DNA of 64,000 bases, taken from contig JAKGHH010000005.1 in the NCBI GenBank assembly GCA_022828595.1, positions 24,440,193 to 24,504,192 of the forward strand. The letters run 5' to 3'. Positions within the stretch are counted from its first letter, which is position 1. Every line of letters begins with the position of its first letter. This stretch comes from Nelumbo lutea (Eukaryota; Streptophyta; Magnoliopsida; Proteales; Nelumbonaceae). Under the pieces are notes generated by a model, which did not search any database, had not been told where the DNA came from, and saw nothing but the letters and a program-made list of their open reading frames with translations. The translations under genes and the position numbers were made by a program. Positions 35,726-48,039 of the stretch are shown here, piece by piece.

Positions 35726-36373
35726 GTGCCGATTGTAGAAGGGGACCCTGAACTTTGTTAATGTGAATTTGTGATTATCCATTTCCTGAACCCTCTACTC
35801 GGATTTCAAATTGAACATATAAAGGAATAGAATTTTTGGTGCTGTTCTTTTGGAGGAATCCCACTGTTTTCTAGAATTGTAGTAGCATTGCATGAGTAGG
35901 TTGTGTTTTGTATCGTTGTCATTTCTGACTCAAAACATTTAGAGAGGCAATGACATTTTATGTCAAAACATCAGCACAGGTATTTTGACATGACATTTCT
36001 TTGATTGGTACTTATGCTGACTAGCTGTTGAACAAGTGTTTTGAGTAGTATAGCGTATGGTGTTTGCATTCCTACTAAAACTTTCGTTTGTGGTTCTATG
36101 TGACACCACCCTACTAGATTTAAAGTATGTCGATTTAAAACCCTATTTCTAACTTGATAAGGAATATTTTTACATTATGATAAGGGCGCTGTTTATACCC
36201 GAAAGTTTCTAATAATAATGATTTTTTTATATTATTAACAAAATTTTATGCATTCGGTTAAGTTTTTATGAAGTGGGTTCTTTCTCACAACAGGTTTTGG
36301 TTTGAGTTGGAGGCCAAATAGGGTTTTCATGTGATGGTAAAAATTAGGTGAAACCAATAAAAAAAGATATAGG
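35726..36373 (+). other. OPR 3' UTR and flank
   Basis: No gene seen. No canonical AATAAA close to the stop; the poly-A site is not determined. Confidence 0.4.
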
Positions 36374-37290
36374 TGTTAGATAGTGTATGCCCTTAGCTTC
36401 AATCAGAGTGTTGTACATAAACATTTATCTATAAGTGAATAACTTTAGATAGTGAATTCGATCTAATATCTTTCAGGGGTATGACTGAACACTTATGGAC
36501 TTGTGTGAGACCTTTGTGTGGTTCTATGCCATACAAATTTCAGGCCCAAAGTGGCTATATGTGAGCCATTGGAAAAAAATGGGCCTTGGGCCCATTACTA
36601 ATATGATTAATTAAGTAATTATATAACAACTTAAATTGTCATGTAACTTGGGTTGAAAATGGGCATGGATATGGGTATGAAGCACGTATCCTCTTAAGAG
36701 AATAATGTCTATCAATTAAAGATACAGTCTTAGATCCAAATTTAATTTGGATCAGCTCTTAATTAGATTAGGAGAGTGCTCTATATAAAGGAGAAAGAGG
36801 AGAGTGTCCAATTTAGCTAATTTTCTCAATTCTCTTGTTCTCTCCTCTTCTCCATTGTCTTCTCGAAACCCTAACATAACCTAGCCATTGCAAGAATAGA
36901 ATTTTATCAGTTTTTCCATTTTATTTTGCAAGAAAAATGTTGAGTAAGTCAGGTTCACAAATCCCATTCGATATCCAAGCAAATTGGATAACAGTTTTGC
37001 TGAAACGGTGTGGCTAAATTGGTTTTTCATATACATGGCACCATGTTCAGTTGGAGGCAAGTTTTGGAATTGATATTGGGCGTGAACTACCACTCTGTGA
37101 GTTGCGATTTGTGGATTTTATATAAGGTATAATCAGTTTTGATTTTCATTTCAAATCTAGTCTGATTCAGTACAAGATCGATTCAGAAATTTTAGATTTT
37201 AAAATCATCAGAAAATCAAAGTTTTTGAAAATTGCCCAGCCACCAAGCATGGTTTGGCCATGCATAATCTGATTTCTAACCCTTCCAACA
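36374..37290 (+). mobile_element. Solo copia LTR in plus orientation (TSD ATAGG)
   Basis: Starts TGTTAGATAGTGTATGCCC and ends CCCTTCCAACA; 917 bp. Flanked by ATAGG on both sides (36369-36373, 37291-37295). A TATA-like TATATAAAGG lies near 36782. It is the only plus-strand copy of this family in the window and lies between the 3' ends of the two host genes. Confidence 0.94.
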
Positions 37291-38068
37291 ATAGGATTAA
37301 ATTAAAATCTATTTTTGCATTGCTCTTTTATTGAAATGAACCTTTAATGTACTCTTGTAGAAGATTGCTTTATGATTGGACATGAGTATACCTAATTTAA
37401 TATGGAGTTTAAAAAGTTTTAAATTTGTTTTTAATAGAGACTATGAACCCTTATCACTTTAGAAATTAAATTATTGATAACCAACTACAACTAACCGTAA
37501 ATAAACAAAACTATGTATAGTATATGGAAGACTACTAGAATTTTCGTTAATGTAATTAGAAGGCAATTTTTTGGTTGATATTCAACCTTTTAACTTGAAA
37601 CATAATCTTCAAAACTAGTTTATATAAAAATGTTTGAGATGCAAAATGGAATATATAAAAACAAAGTCAAATGTAAAACAAATATACATAATTAATGATC
37701 AATATCGATTAAGTATGAAAACCTATAATCAATTTGATGGTCAAAACTATTTACATAATGAAGCTTGGTCTTCTTTAACAAAAACAAGCACCCTCGTATA
37801 GAAGAACATACACAAACATATATACTAAAAGGGCAACATTCCCACCATACAAATATCAAGTAACAATACATATCTGACCATTGTACTGCAACCATATTTA
37901 AGATAAAACACACTTAAATAATTAACAATAACCATTAAAATATGTTTAAAGTCTACTACTTGTATAGCAAAATTTCCACTTAGAAATGTTAAATTTGTAA
38001 TCCTTTACTACACTTTCTCACATTACTAACTACTATCATAAGTAATCTATTTCATGTAAAATAGAGAT
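37291..38068. other. Intergenic, AGL12-like 3' flank
   Basis: AT-rich, with no gene or element recognised. Confidence 0.4.
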
Positions 38069-38164
38069 CTAAAATTGAAATATCTCATTTTGTATGGTTA
38101 GTGGATATGGAAATCCAGTTATCATTGACGACGGTAAGTCAAACATCCCATTTTGTTCTTCAAT
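38069..38164 (-). CDS. AGL12: AGL12-like exon 7
   Basis: Codes [17 protein letters not shown] through the conserved C-terminal EIFQF and stop TAG (38071-38069). Acceptor TTAAGCAG|ATTG. Confidence 0.93.
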   Translation of the reverse strand: MEEQNGMFDLPSSMITGFPYPLTIQNEIFQF

Positions 38165-41100
38165 CTGCTTAAAAGAAAAAAAAAATGTCTATATGTTAGC
38201 CTAGTAAAGTTTCATTGGTACTTTTATGAAAAGAATAAAAAGTAAAAGTGGTAATGTAAAAAATAAGAGTTTACCTTTCCGTGAAGATATTCATTGGCAG
38301 CTTTCAATATTCTCTCCTTCAAAACCAAGTAATTGTTAGATCTTTTTAAACCATCACTAGTCAGAACTTGCATGATGCCCAAGTTTTATTTATAAGTAAA
38401 ATTGAAGATAGAGCTCTATGACATTTCCAATTAAGTAGTTCTCATCTAAGTTCAATTCAAATATAATTTTTTGGATTATGTCTAATTTATCCAATCACAA
38501 TCTAAGTTGTGCTTTAGTGAGAGTGGATGATTTACTATTCTCTAAATAAATTTGTATTGCTTTTTAATCTTAATGCTAATTTTTATTATTTTTTTGAAAA
38601 ACAATTTTTTTTATTAATTTTTATTGGTTTATTATTATGTTTGTTACTTAGGTAAAATTATAAAAGAACATCCTCTTATAACATTTCTATAAACCACCTT
38701 TGTAGTTTGACCCTAACAATGGTCTCCCCTATAGTTTTGAGAAAAAGGTGCAAATATCTCCTTTCCCTTGGCTTTTCGGTAACAAAGACATTGAAGTTAT
38801 CAAGATACCTTTGTCATTGTTAATGTATTATCATACATAATTTAAAGTTTCAATTTTATCCTCTACTAATTTATTTTGGCAAACAACTTTCAAAGAATAA
38901 TTCTCCTTACTCTTCTTGGACAAAGTAAGGTAAAAAAGTTTGAGTGAAGGAAAATTAATGCATTACATCAATATTGAGGATGTAATGCATTTTTATTTGG
39001 AATGTTGACAAAAGGAGGTTATTTGCACCTTTTTTTTTCAAAACGATAGGGGAGGTTTTCATTAAGGTCAAAACATTGAGGATAATGGTCAACTAATGTC
39101 TCCCCAATTGATTTTTGGGGGTGCGCAAATCTCTTTACTCCCAAAAATCAAGGGAGTTATAAGGCCAAGACAAAGTTTAGGGTAGGTTTGAGGTATCTGT
39201 CCTTCAAAAATTATAGTATGCCCGAATGCATTTCTACAAATTATAGTATAATGTGGTAACCTTATTATATGACATAGACGAATGCATTTTTTTTCATTTA
39301 GTATTAAAAAATTATAAATATTAAGGAATAGCTTTGCAATTCTACAAATGTCTATATTTGATAAAAGATTTGTTAAGCTAGTAATGAAATTTGAGACCTT
39401 CTCCATTTCATAATCTTAATGCAATAAAAATGATCAAAAAAGATTTTTTTTTTCTGAAACTGTCGTTAAACGTTTTACTAATTTTTTATATTATTTTAAT
39501 CTTTAACTAAATGAAAGAAAGATATAATTTTTCCTTACCTTATTCTTCAATACTTCAATCTCTTCAAACATAATTTGCATCTGAGATTAAAGAAATATCA
39601 ATTGTTATGTTTATTAAATAACAAAGAAAAATAAGAGCCTAAATCAAACAAAATAATATATATGAAGTAATTACCACTTTAAATTTAACTTATACCTTTA
39701 TTGAGCGTATATGGCATATGCAAACTTCAAGATGTTTTTCTAAGGCATGCAATTCATCTAGTGACATAGATTCCACTCCCCCTCCAAACGTATACCTGAA
39801 AGAAAATTTATGACTACATATTTTATTTTGATAACTCGATTTATTTCTTCTTCCAAACATATGTTATTTCTAGTTATATCCATAATTTTTTGTATTTTAG
39901 TTAATTATTATGTTTCTTTTCTCTTAAAGTAAAAATCCCATTTTACTTTTATATAAGTTTTTTTTTTCTTTTTAAATATTGCCAAGTGAACTATTTTTGT
40001 ACTCTTTTATCACATTAAGTTTAAGGAAAAATCGCAATTAGTATCTTGTACTTTGGGCCTAGTGCCATCTTGGTCCTTGAACTTTAAAATGTGACAATTC
40101 AATACTTGAACTTGCAAAATGTGCCAATTTAGTACCTACCGCTAACCAGCCATTAAGATGCACTTAAAAAGACACATATGCCCTTTGAGTGTCATCTAAT
40201 TTTCTTTATCAACCATCCAAACGTTGATAAAAATGAATAGTCACAAACCTCTGCTTCTTCTATTCAAGAAAGTTGGGGTCACTAGAATGCTCACTGAGAC
40301 GTGACCCCAATTTTCTTGAACAGAAGAGGCAAGAATTTGGGACCTTCATTTTTTAGTAAAAATTTGAATGGTTGATAAAGAGAATTAGATGACACTTGAA
40401 GGGCATTTGTGTCTTTTCAAATGCCACTTAACAACTGCTTAACGGGCTGGTTAACAGCAAGTACTAGATTGACACGTTTAGAAAGTTCGGGAAATGAATT
40501 GTCACATTTTAAAGTTCATGACCAAAGTGACACTATGCCCAAAGTATAGGGTACTAATCAGGAATTTAATTCATTTTGACATGGATGATGAGGTTATATA
40601 TCAATTAACTAACACTAGTATCACTATATCAAAGTGAACTTTTAATCAGTGCTTAAGCAATTGTTTTCCTTTTCCTTATTATCATTTATTTTTCCTATAA
40701 GAATAATTATGCTTATATTAAATTTAATATTTTTATGAGTAAAGATATATTTTATATAAAAAGATCAATTTCAAAAACTAAGACAACTACACTAAGTAAA
40801 AGAAATCATTACATAATTAGAATCAAACTTTTATGTCTATCAACTATATATCACACATGTTTTATTATATGAAACTATTTTATTTTGAAAGTGTTTAGTA
40901 ATATTTGAAATAAATTCATTTTAGTTTTAAGTAAGTATAAATAAGATTAAGAGAATTTTTATAGGATACTCTTATGCTTCTACAAATTTTATAATTAAAA
41001 ATTAATAATTATTTTATACCATTATAATTAGAATAGTAGTTTCATTTTACTAGATGGTTATTTTTAATGATATAAAAGTAAGTAAACAAACTAATATGGT

Positions 41101-44100
41101 AAAGAGAGCAAAATAAATGTTGAAAAGTCTAAACACATTTAATTTTATGAATTAAAAAAGAATAAATTTTAATATTTCATTTACTTTTTAACTTAATTGA
41201 CTAACAATAACATGATTAAAATATGGAAATAGAAAGGAATTTTGGAACAACCAAACCTTTAAATAGAAAGGATAGATAATACTTTTAATATTATTACAAA
41301 GAATAAGATGAATAAAAAAATTAGCACAAAAGAACAAAAAGAGAGAAAAAATCTTCTATTGTAGAAAAGTAAAAAAGAAAAAGAAATTACATAAAAATCA
41401 ATCTTTAAATAATGTAAAAAGAAATTACTTACTTATAACTAACATATTTGTAAGTAGTATTTATATTTCAAACTTATAACAATTTATTAAGAAATGATCC
41501 TTCAAACACTTCATCTATCCCATATTATAAAGCTATAAAGTAGGGGTACGGTTGTTGGTTTGAGATTTAAATACAATTTTTTATGATAAGAATAATCTCC
41601 ACTTATTATTTATCTATTAAAGTCAAAACTATTACATATAGGATTTTCATTAATTATGATTGAAGGGGTTTACATAACTGATTATTTATTAGTAGGTGTA
41701 CTAGAACTACCATAGAATTTATAATGTTATTAGAAAATGTAAAACACATTTGAGATACAATCTTATTACTATGGTTAAGTATGCTTCTAAGACATGTAAT
41801 AGGGATGCTTATATTATTATTAGACAAATATTATCTTTTCCCATCTCATTATGTGCTTTTCCATTTTTTTTCCATTTCTTTCATTTTATTTTTTATAATT
41901 TTTTTATTAAATTGATTAATTAAATTTACTTTATGGACTTTACAAAAATGCAATAATTTTACAAAATAATTATGGCATTTAGGATTTTAGTATGTTTAGA
42001 ATAAGAATAAATATGAGGGAAATTCAGATATTCAAAAAAACTTATTCCTTATATTATTATTATTTAAAAATGAATTAATATAGAATTATTGTAAAATAAG
42101 AATAGAAGAGCATATAAGAAAATGTGATAAAGTTGAAAAAATAAAGATCATAATATTTATTATTTAAGAATTATAACATATCAATATTGAAATTAATTTA
42201 ATTATACATTGTTTTTATTATTTGTCTTAATGTCTTTATTCTCATTATTTATTTTATGAAGTTTTATCAATTTTAAAATATTTTATTAACGATTTTAACA
42301 AATATTATAAGTTTTATATAAACCCCAATTTTGAATTTGATACAATTATTACGTTTTGTTGAACTTTTAACATATATTTTTTGCATTATTTATCAACCAT
42401 GATTCTGTAGTTAACAACTTGTTAATTGTTTCCTAAAGTAATAGGATAGAGTTTTTAAAACGATTAGCTTGCCATAAAAATACGTTACTATATATATATA
42501 TATATATATATATTCTTGTGTTACTACCATGAAATGAGCCTTGAGTAGAAAATGTCTCACTGTGATGACTAATAGAGTATAATTGCATTTTACAGTGTCA
42601 ATACAAAAAAAAAAAAGTTTTTATGCCATAAACTTTGCAAATCATATAACATCACATAACATCTAATTCTAATGTTAAAATAAATTTACAATTTGAATAT
42701 TAGATTAACATGTTTTCTTTTCTGTTATACAAAGCTCACATTAGATTTCATTTTTTATCTACTTACGTATAGTTATAGTTTATGTGAAGATAAATTTTGT
42801 ACATATTTCTTCTACAAATATTTATTGTACATATTTGTATTTGTACTATTCCCAAAGTGAGCCTTAGATGCAAACAAGTTTCTTTTTTTCTTGAAAGAAA
42901 TAGCTGAACATATAATTAGTCATTATGCACAAGATTCACATGCCAAAGGATATTAGATTTACCCAAGACCCTTTTGGAGTAATTGAATCTCTTCTTTCAA
43001 ACTAGTTATTTCCTCTGATTCCTGTCAAATAAGTAGAAAGAGGATAATTTTTGTTGTCGTTAGGGAACAATATAAACTAAAAAATCATATATATTGGTCT
43101 CTTCTTATTACTACAAGTGAATTTGGATGCTATCTAGCTTTAAAATGGTTGATAAGTACTAGATGATTACATCTTAAATGTGAGAGCAGGTGGAGAGATT
43201 CATCATAGTAGAAAGAAGCACATATTGAACAACTTTTCCGTTTGTATCTTGTCTACCATGATTTCCCATCGATAAAAGCTTTTTAATGGAGGGAGTTGGA
43301 TAAGTCATATAAGAGCTGAAAACATTTAGTGGATGGAGTTTGATAAGTCATATGCTACTACGAGTCAAATCATATTGTATATGTTTGGCATCGATGCTGC
43401 AATTGCAGAATCGTCTGCTGATGTGGCTTGGAGCACTCTTTTTTCAGAAAATAGTGCATTTATTTTTGTTTGGAATCATTGCTGCTAGGTAGGACGTTTC
43501 CTGCAGCAACAACCACTTTTCTGTTTGGTACCATTGCTCCAAGAAACGTTTTCAGCATTGGTATCCATTATCCAATGCCACATCACTGCCCTATTGGCAG
43601 TAACGAGCTGCAGCTCCAGGAAATGCCAAATCTAGCGTTTAAGAGCTTGGGTGTGTGCAAAGCCATTAACGATGACTTTCAGTAGTTTTTCATAAGGCTG
43701 TGTTTGGTTGCAGTGCAAATTTACTTGCACTAATACAAATGCATGGGAGTGCAAATGAAAAAAAAAATGCAAATTCCCATTTAATTTTGTTTTGGATTTT
43801 ACTTTATTCTGCTTCACATCTTAATTTAATTCATTTGTACTGCAATCAAACAAAATAAACTAAAATTTGAAACAAAAATAGGTTAGGATTTACACTCAAA
43901 TCATTTGCTCTGCCAAAGTTTTGCAGCAGTGCATATTTATTTGCATTGCAGCCAAACATAGATGATCATAGCCTATCTAAAACGCAAATATACTTGCTCT
44001 TTTGTGCTTGAAACTTTTAATATCTTTCCCAAAATTTGTCTTGGATGGCTTCTTTTTGCTTCTGCTTATGGGGTAGAATGGTAAATTACGATATCTTGAG

Positions 44101-45837
44101 ATGGGAATCTGCAGTTAAGTGGAACCCTAACAGTGAAATCAGTGCAGTAGCTATTCAGAGCCTGCTATGGAAGGGTGCTTAGCTAAAGTTGGCATAGAAC
44201 CTAGATTCCTAGACGGCTCTCAAAAGATGAACTTGCACTGTTTCCATCTTACACATGGAAGATCACTCATATAAGGTTAGCATGACATTTTTCCTGTTAA
44301 CTAATAGTTTTTTTTGTTCTTCTTTCTTCCGGGTCACCCAAGTTCTTTAATTAGAATGCTTTCTGTTTTAACATTCTTCTAATAATTTTTCTGGAAAGTA
44401 AAAAAATAATAATAAAAGGAACATGTACATATTTGATGGTGTAACTCTAGTTCTATGGAAGTGTGAACCTGTTCTTTCACAGTAGTGAGGGAATGTAGAT
44501 TTAGATTTTGACCAAGTTATATGCCCCTAATAGGAGAGCTACACAGACAAAACAGATACCCTATATATGTATTCATGTGTTTATGTAAATACGAGTTTGA
44601 GTTGGGTAACTCGTTGAATAAATAATGAAAGATGACTTCAGAGTCTAGAAATGGAATTAATGGAGAGGAAGGATGCACATTGCCATCCTTGGATGGCTGG
44701 AATAAGGGGTGGCTCATTTAAGGTCCCGATTGGCATCAATTCTGAGGAATCTCATTCTCAGAATTCTTTCAGAAAAGGATGAATTCTGAGAATCTTTTAT
44801 TAAGAGAATCACTGAATGTATTTGACATAATCATTTGATTCATGTTTCTCAAAACAAAATCACATTTGGCAGCAACCAATTTTTTAGAATCAATTATTTA
44901 GTCTAGATGACTGATATACTAACAAAACTTTAGCAATTCTAATGTTCAAATGAAGTTACATAGTAATCTATTACTATGGTTCTAAAAACTGGACCGGATA
45001 CAGAACCATTTTGGCTACTGGTTCCCAGGTCAAATAGTTCAAACAGACGGCCCATTCTGATTTAAAAAATAACCAAAACTGTTATCGGAATCAAACGGGG
45101 CCTAAGTTGTTTATTTTCATATCCATCTTTCTACCTATAAGTATAAATACATGTATACATGCTTAAATTCGAGTAACTTGACCAAGCACAAATTTGATCG
45201 TTAACTCAGATATTTGAAAATTAAATTAGCACAAATGATGATGACCAAATACTGCTATTCTTTCACACAAAACATCCTTTTAGAAAGAGAGAAAGGATGA
45301 CAAAACTAGAAAAATTTTATTTTCCTATTTAGTAAGCAAAGCAAAAAGCACTGTTGTAAATAAATCTAATATGAATAAAAAACCAAAAGAAATAATTCGT
45401 CTCTCTGGAACTGGAAGGAAATTAACTGATATATATATCTGTCCTTACAACATGGAGAAATGGAGTAATACCAGAGTAAGTCTTCCTCCAGTATCTTCAA
45501 TTTGAACCGCCCGTGTGGATTTCATGTACCTCTCAATCAGCCCTTGCATGTTTCTTTGATAATTCAAATTAAAAGGCCTCCAGTCAGAAAATTTGAAAAT
45601 AATGCTAGCAGCTAGAAAAATGTTGACAAACAATGAAATAGAGAAGGAGAGAGACCCCTTTGTGGCGAGTTCGTAGAGTTTTCCTTTAGTGGAGAAAATG
45701 ATGATCCCTACATCAGCATCACACAGCACAGATAATTCCTTAGCCTTCTTCAGAAGTCCAGCTCTGCGCTTGCAGAAGGTAACCTGCCTGTGAACTGGGT
45801 TCTCGATCCTCTTCATCTGAACCTTTCCCCGTGCCAT
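38069..45837 (-). CDS. AGL12: MIKC MADS-box transcription factor, AGL12/XAL1-like (7 exons, 200 aa)
   Basis: DNA-binding factor of the AGL12 clade; the Arabidopsis member (XAL1) affects root growth and flowering. Minus-strand exons: 45837-45656, 45553-45472, 43021-42963, 39795-39696, 39580-39539, 38316-38275, 38164-38069. All introns are GT-AG and the sum is 603 nt without stops. Exon sizes of 100, 42 and 42 nt for exons 4-6 are the MIKC pattern. The MADS domain (1-60) reads [20 protein letters not shown] and [20 protein letters not shown]. The I region follows ([14 protein letters not shown]), then the K domain (about 89-155: [26 protein letters not shown]). The C-terminus ends [13 protein letters not shown], close to the clade's conserved EIFQF. 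K-domain CICHIR replaces a usually aromatic/polar WISQIR-like stretch. The exon 2 donor (CTG|GTATT) is chosen for its 82-nt size; CGGGCG|GTTCAA is an alternative. Expression is untested. Confidence 0.93.
38275..38316 (-). CDS. AGL12: AGL12-like exon 6 (42 nt)
   Basis: Codes [14 protein letters not shown], residues 156-169. Acceptor TTTTGAAG|GAGAG, donor GGAAAG|GTAAA. Confidence 0.9.
38706..39071. repeat. Foldback MITE in AGL12-like intron 5
   Basis: Left arm TTTGACCCTAACAATGGTC...GAGAAAAAGGTGCAAATA and right arm TATTTGCACCTTTTTTTTTC...AAGGTCAAA are inverted. No coding capacity. Confidence 0.75.
39539..39580 (-). CDS. AGL12: AGL12-like exon 5 (42 nt)
   Basis: Codes [14 protein letters not shown], the end of the K domain. 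Acceptor AATCTCAG|ATGC, donor AATAAG|GTAAGG. Confidence 0.92.
39696..39795 (-). CDS. AGL12: AGL12-like exon 4 (100 nt)
   Basis: Codes (G)[19 protein letters not shown] and [14 protein letters not shown], the core of the K domain. Acceptor TTTCAG|GTATA, donor ATAAAG|GTATA. Confidence 0.93.
40031..40566. repeat. Long foldback MITE in AGL12-like intron 3
   Basis: About 535 bp that is nearly one inverted repeat: the left arm runs from ATTAGTATCTTGTACTTTGG, the right arm ends CCAAAGTATAGGGTACTAAT. Internal parts (GGGGTCACTAGAATG / ACGTGACCCC) also pair. Transcribed with the intron, it could form a long hairpin. Confidence 0.85.
40567..42962. other. AT-rich remainder of AGL12-like intron 3
   Basis: No gene found. 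It includes a (TA)n microsatellite at 42489-42513 and, near 42830-42868, a half-copy of the hairpin family seen at 13494-13592 (TATTTGTACTATTCCCAAAG...GAGCCTTAG). Confidence 0.5.
42963..43021 (-). CDS. AGL12: AGL12-like exon 3 (59 nt)
   Basis: Codes [19 protein letters not shown] plus two bases, the start of the K domain. Acceptor TTTGACAG|GAATC, donor CTTGG|GTAAA. Confidence 0.92.
43697..43962. mobile_element. MITE copy B in AGL12-like intron 2
   Basis: Homologous to MITE A (13244-13494): same GGCTGTGTTTGGTTGCA start, with shared internal blocks such as TTTTGTTTTGGATTTTACTT. The right terminus is mutated (GCAGCCAAACATAG). Confidence 0.82.
44720..45105. mobile_element. MITE-like element in AGL12-like intron 2
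   Basis: Left end TAAGGTCCCGATTGGCATCA and right end ATCAAACGGGGCCTAAG (approximate) are inverted. Subterminal AATTCTGAGAAT repeats fold back. Confidence 0.55.
45472..45553 (-). CDS. AGL12: AGL12-like exon 2 (82 nt)
   Basis: Codes (G)[14 protein letters not shown] and a clade-variable [13 protein letters not shown]. Acceptor TATCAAAG|AAAC, donor CTCTG|GTATT. Intron 1 (102 bp) happens to be open in frame, so a naive reading fuses exons 1 and 2. Confidence 0.85.
45656..45837 (-). CDS. AGL12: AGL12-like exon 1 (MADS domain)
   Basis: Codes residues 1-60 plus two bases: [35 protein letters not shown], then KLYELATK. Donor ACAAAGG|GGTCTC is resolved as AAAGGG|GTCTC with two bases carried over. 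Confidence 0.96.
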
Positions 45838-45962
45838 TGATATTGTTTTAGCTAGCTTTCTGCAGACAACCTCCCACTAGTTTAGACTAGCTTCGAGGTT
45901 GTTGCACTAAGACCTCTTCGTCTTCGAGTTGTCACAAGTCCCTCCAGTACTCAATGTGGTGT

Positions 45963-45970
45963 CTTATATA
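45963..45970 (-). promoter_or_regulatory. Candidate TATA box of the AGL12-like gene
   Basis: TATATAAG on the minus strand, 126 bp upstream of the ATG. Position and sequence are suitable; the start site is unknown. Confidence 0.5.
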
Positions 45971-46770
45971 CATGGTTTTAGATTCTCCTGTCTTGCAGTA
46001 AGAATATGTTGGTCGGCCGTTTTCTTTACACATCAGAGAGCTTTCTTTTCCCTATTGTTCCTTCTTGACATGGGCCTCTTTCTCATGTCTGTGGGTGGGT
46101 CCTTTCGGTATCAGATCTAAAATTCTTTTCATGTGCACCCCATCCTAATGAACCAACGGGCTGCTCATGTGGCCTCCATATCAGTGTTTAATTGTTTCTT
46201 AAGATTAGGGTTTAAGTCTCAAATAGATACAGTTTCATAAGTCATAAATAAAGCCTTTGAAAAGTCAGTACACTTAACCCACTCTTTACTTTGAAGAAGG
46301 CAAGAATCTTGTCAAATCAAACCCCATCCAAAGAGAAACACTAAATAACTAAATAAGATCTTTTCCTGCAGCTCCCGGATCAAAGGTGTTCTGTGGTTAG
46401 GGTTCAACAGGTGCCACATGGACTATGCCATGTGGGTGTTTGTGCTTTGACGTATAAAGCTTCGATTCCATGTCTTTAGCTTTAAAATGAGTTATCATAA
46501 TTAATAAGAGAAACTTCAGGCTTTCTTGGCAAAAGGTTTCTTTAAGTTTTCCTTTCGATATTTTAGCTTTTCATATGTCACTTTCATTTGTATAATTGTA
46601 TGGAGGATGGAAGTGGCGTGATATTTTATATTTCTTGAACGAATCTTAAAATAAGCCGTTCCCATGAGGAAACTATTACACCATGTTTCTTGGGCTTATC
46701 AATCATTTAGAATAGATGGGCTAGACGCCTTCCTTGATACAATCCCTAATCAAAGCTTAACTTATTCATA

Positions 46771-47509
46771 TAGGAGAGGCAATTTCTCACCCAATCCGTT
46801 AAACTCAATCAATTCACCCAATATGGGTTGGAAATGAGTTCATCATCCATTAGGTCAATTTAAATAAGTTAAAGTTAGGTTATGTTATAGATAATTATTG
46901 GGTTAACCACTAATTGTACAAGCGTAAATTCTTTAGTCATTTTTCTTTAATTTTTTTTTCATTTGAGTGAAATAATTTATAATTAATGTATTAATTTCTA
47001 CTAATTATTAATTAAAATTAGTTTTGACTTGAATCAACATAGTTCACCTAAATTGACATAAATCCAAATCAACTTGACCTAAGTCTAGGCCAGTCTAGCT
47101 CATTTCAGCTTGGTTCGAATATGAACTGACCTGATCACCTCGGGTTGATATGTTTGAGTCAGCTAGTCCAATCTGAACCCAGTCTAATCTGGTCCAAACC
47201 GGATCGGTCTGGACTGCCCACCTTGACCCGGTTCAGATTGGATGGCTCAGTCCCAGACCTTTGCACAACTTGATATGGATTGTTCTAAGGCAACCTGTCA
47301 TATGCTGAACCAGTCTGATTTGGTCCAGTCAGACCGAAAGTACATAAATATAAGATTAATGGGTTTGGGCGAGTTGGATTGGGTCAAGGCGGGTTTTGGT
47401 TGAACCCAACCCATTTAATTTTATATAACTAGGTCATTAATGGGTTGGTGGATTAGATGAATTGGGTTGAAATTCAACTCAAACCAAACCCAACCAATTG
47501 CCACCACTA
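46771..47509. mobile_element. hAT-like MITE upstream of the AGL12-like gene
   Basis: Termini TAGGAGAGGCAAT and ATTGCCACCACTA are inverted. Subterminal CCCAACC/GGTTGGG motifs repeat in both orientations. Flanks TATTCATA and TATCCACT match at 5 of 8. About 930 bp from the start codon. Confidence 0.6.
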
Positions 47510-47698
47510 TATCCACTATGGGTAGATCTGAATTGTAGTTCACTACATCTGATTAGGCTTATAATTCCAAATAGAACTATAAGATTATTTACGTCTAACT
47601 ATATAAAAGAACCGTTTTAGCAAAAAATTGTAAACATGATAGGGGAAACCAAAATATAGTCAAGATTTAAAAAAAATAAGCATTGGCATTGGAAGGGT

Positions 47699-47712
47699 GG
47701 GGGGGGGGGGGG
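47699..47712 (+). repeat. Homopolymer G run
   Basis: 14 consecutive G followed by CATGGCCCCCC. The length is prone to sequencing error. Confidence 0.8.
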
Positions 47713-48039
47713 CATGGCCCCCCACTACCACTCCCTAGTTCCTGGTTGTATTAACATAAGACAAGAGAAACTAGGGCTTTAAGCCAAGTGCAAAGAAACC
47801 TTAAATCCATTGCACGAGATTTAACCCTGTAATTTCTAAATTCTTTATAGTGACCTAAAACTTTTTACTCGATTGATCGTTTGTTGATTAATCTTCAAAA
47901 CAAGTCATAAAGGTCAATCTATAAGAAGGTGGATTTATATAAGCATATGAGCCCGGTCGATTCGGTATACACTCGAGCCAGATAGGATTGGTAGCTATTT
48001 GTATTAGTTTAAATACAATATTTTAGAATGACAATTACG

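Noticed and set aside
45445..45837. A 130-aa MADS-only protein read straight through 45655-45554
   Set aside because: The read-through inserts a hydrophobic stretch absent from the family. Splicing 102 bp restores [17 protein letters not shown] and leads to five further conserved exons.
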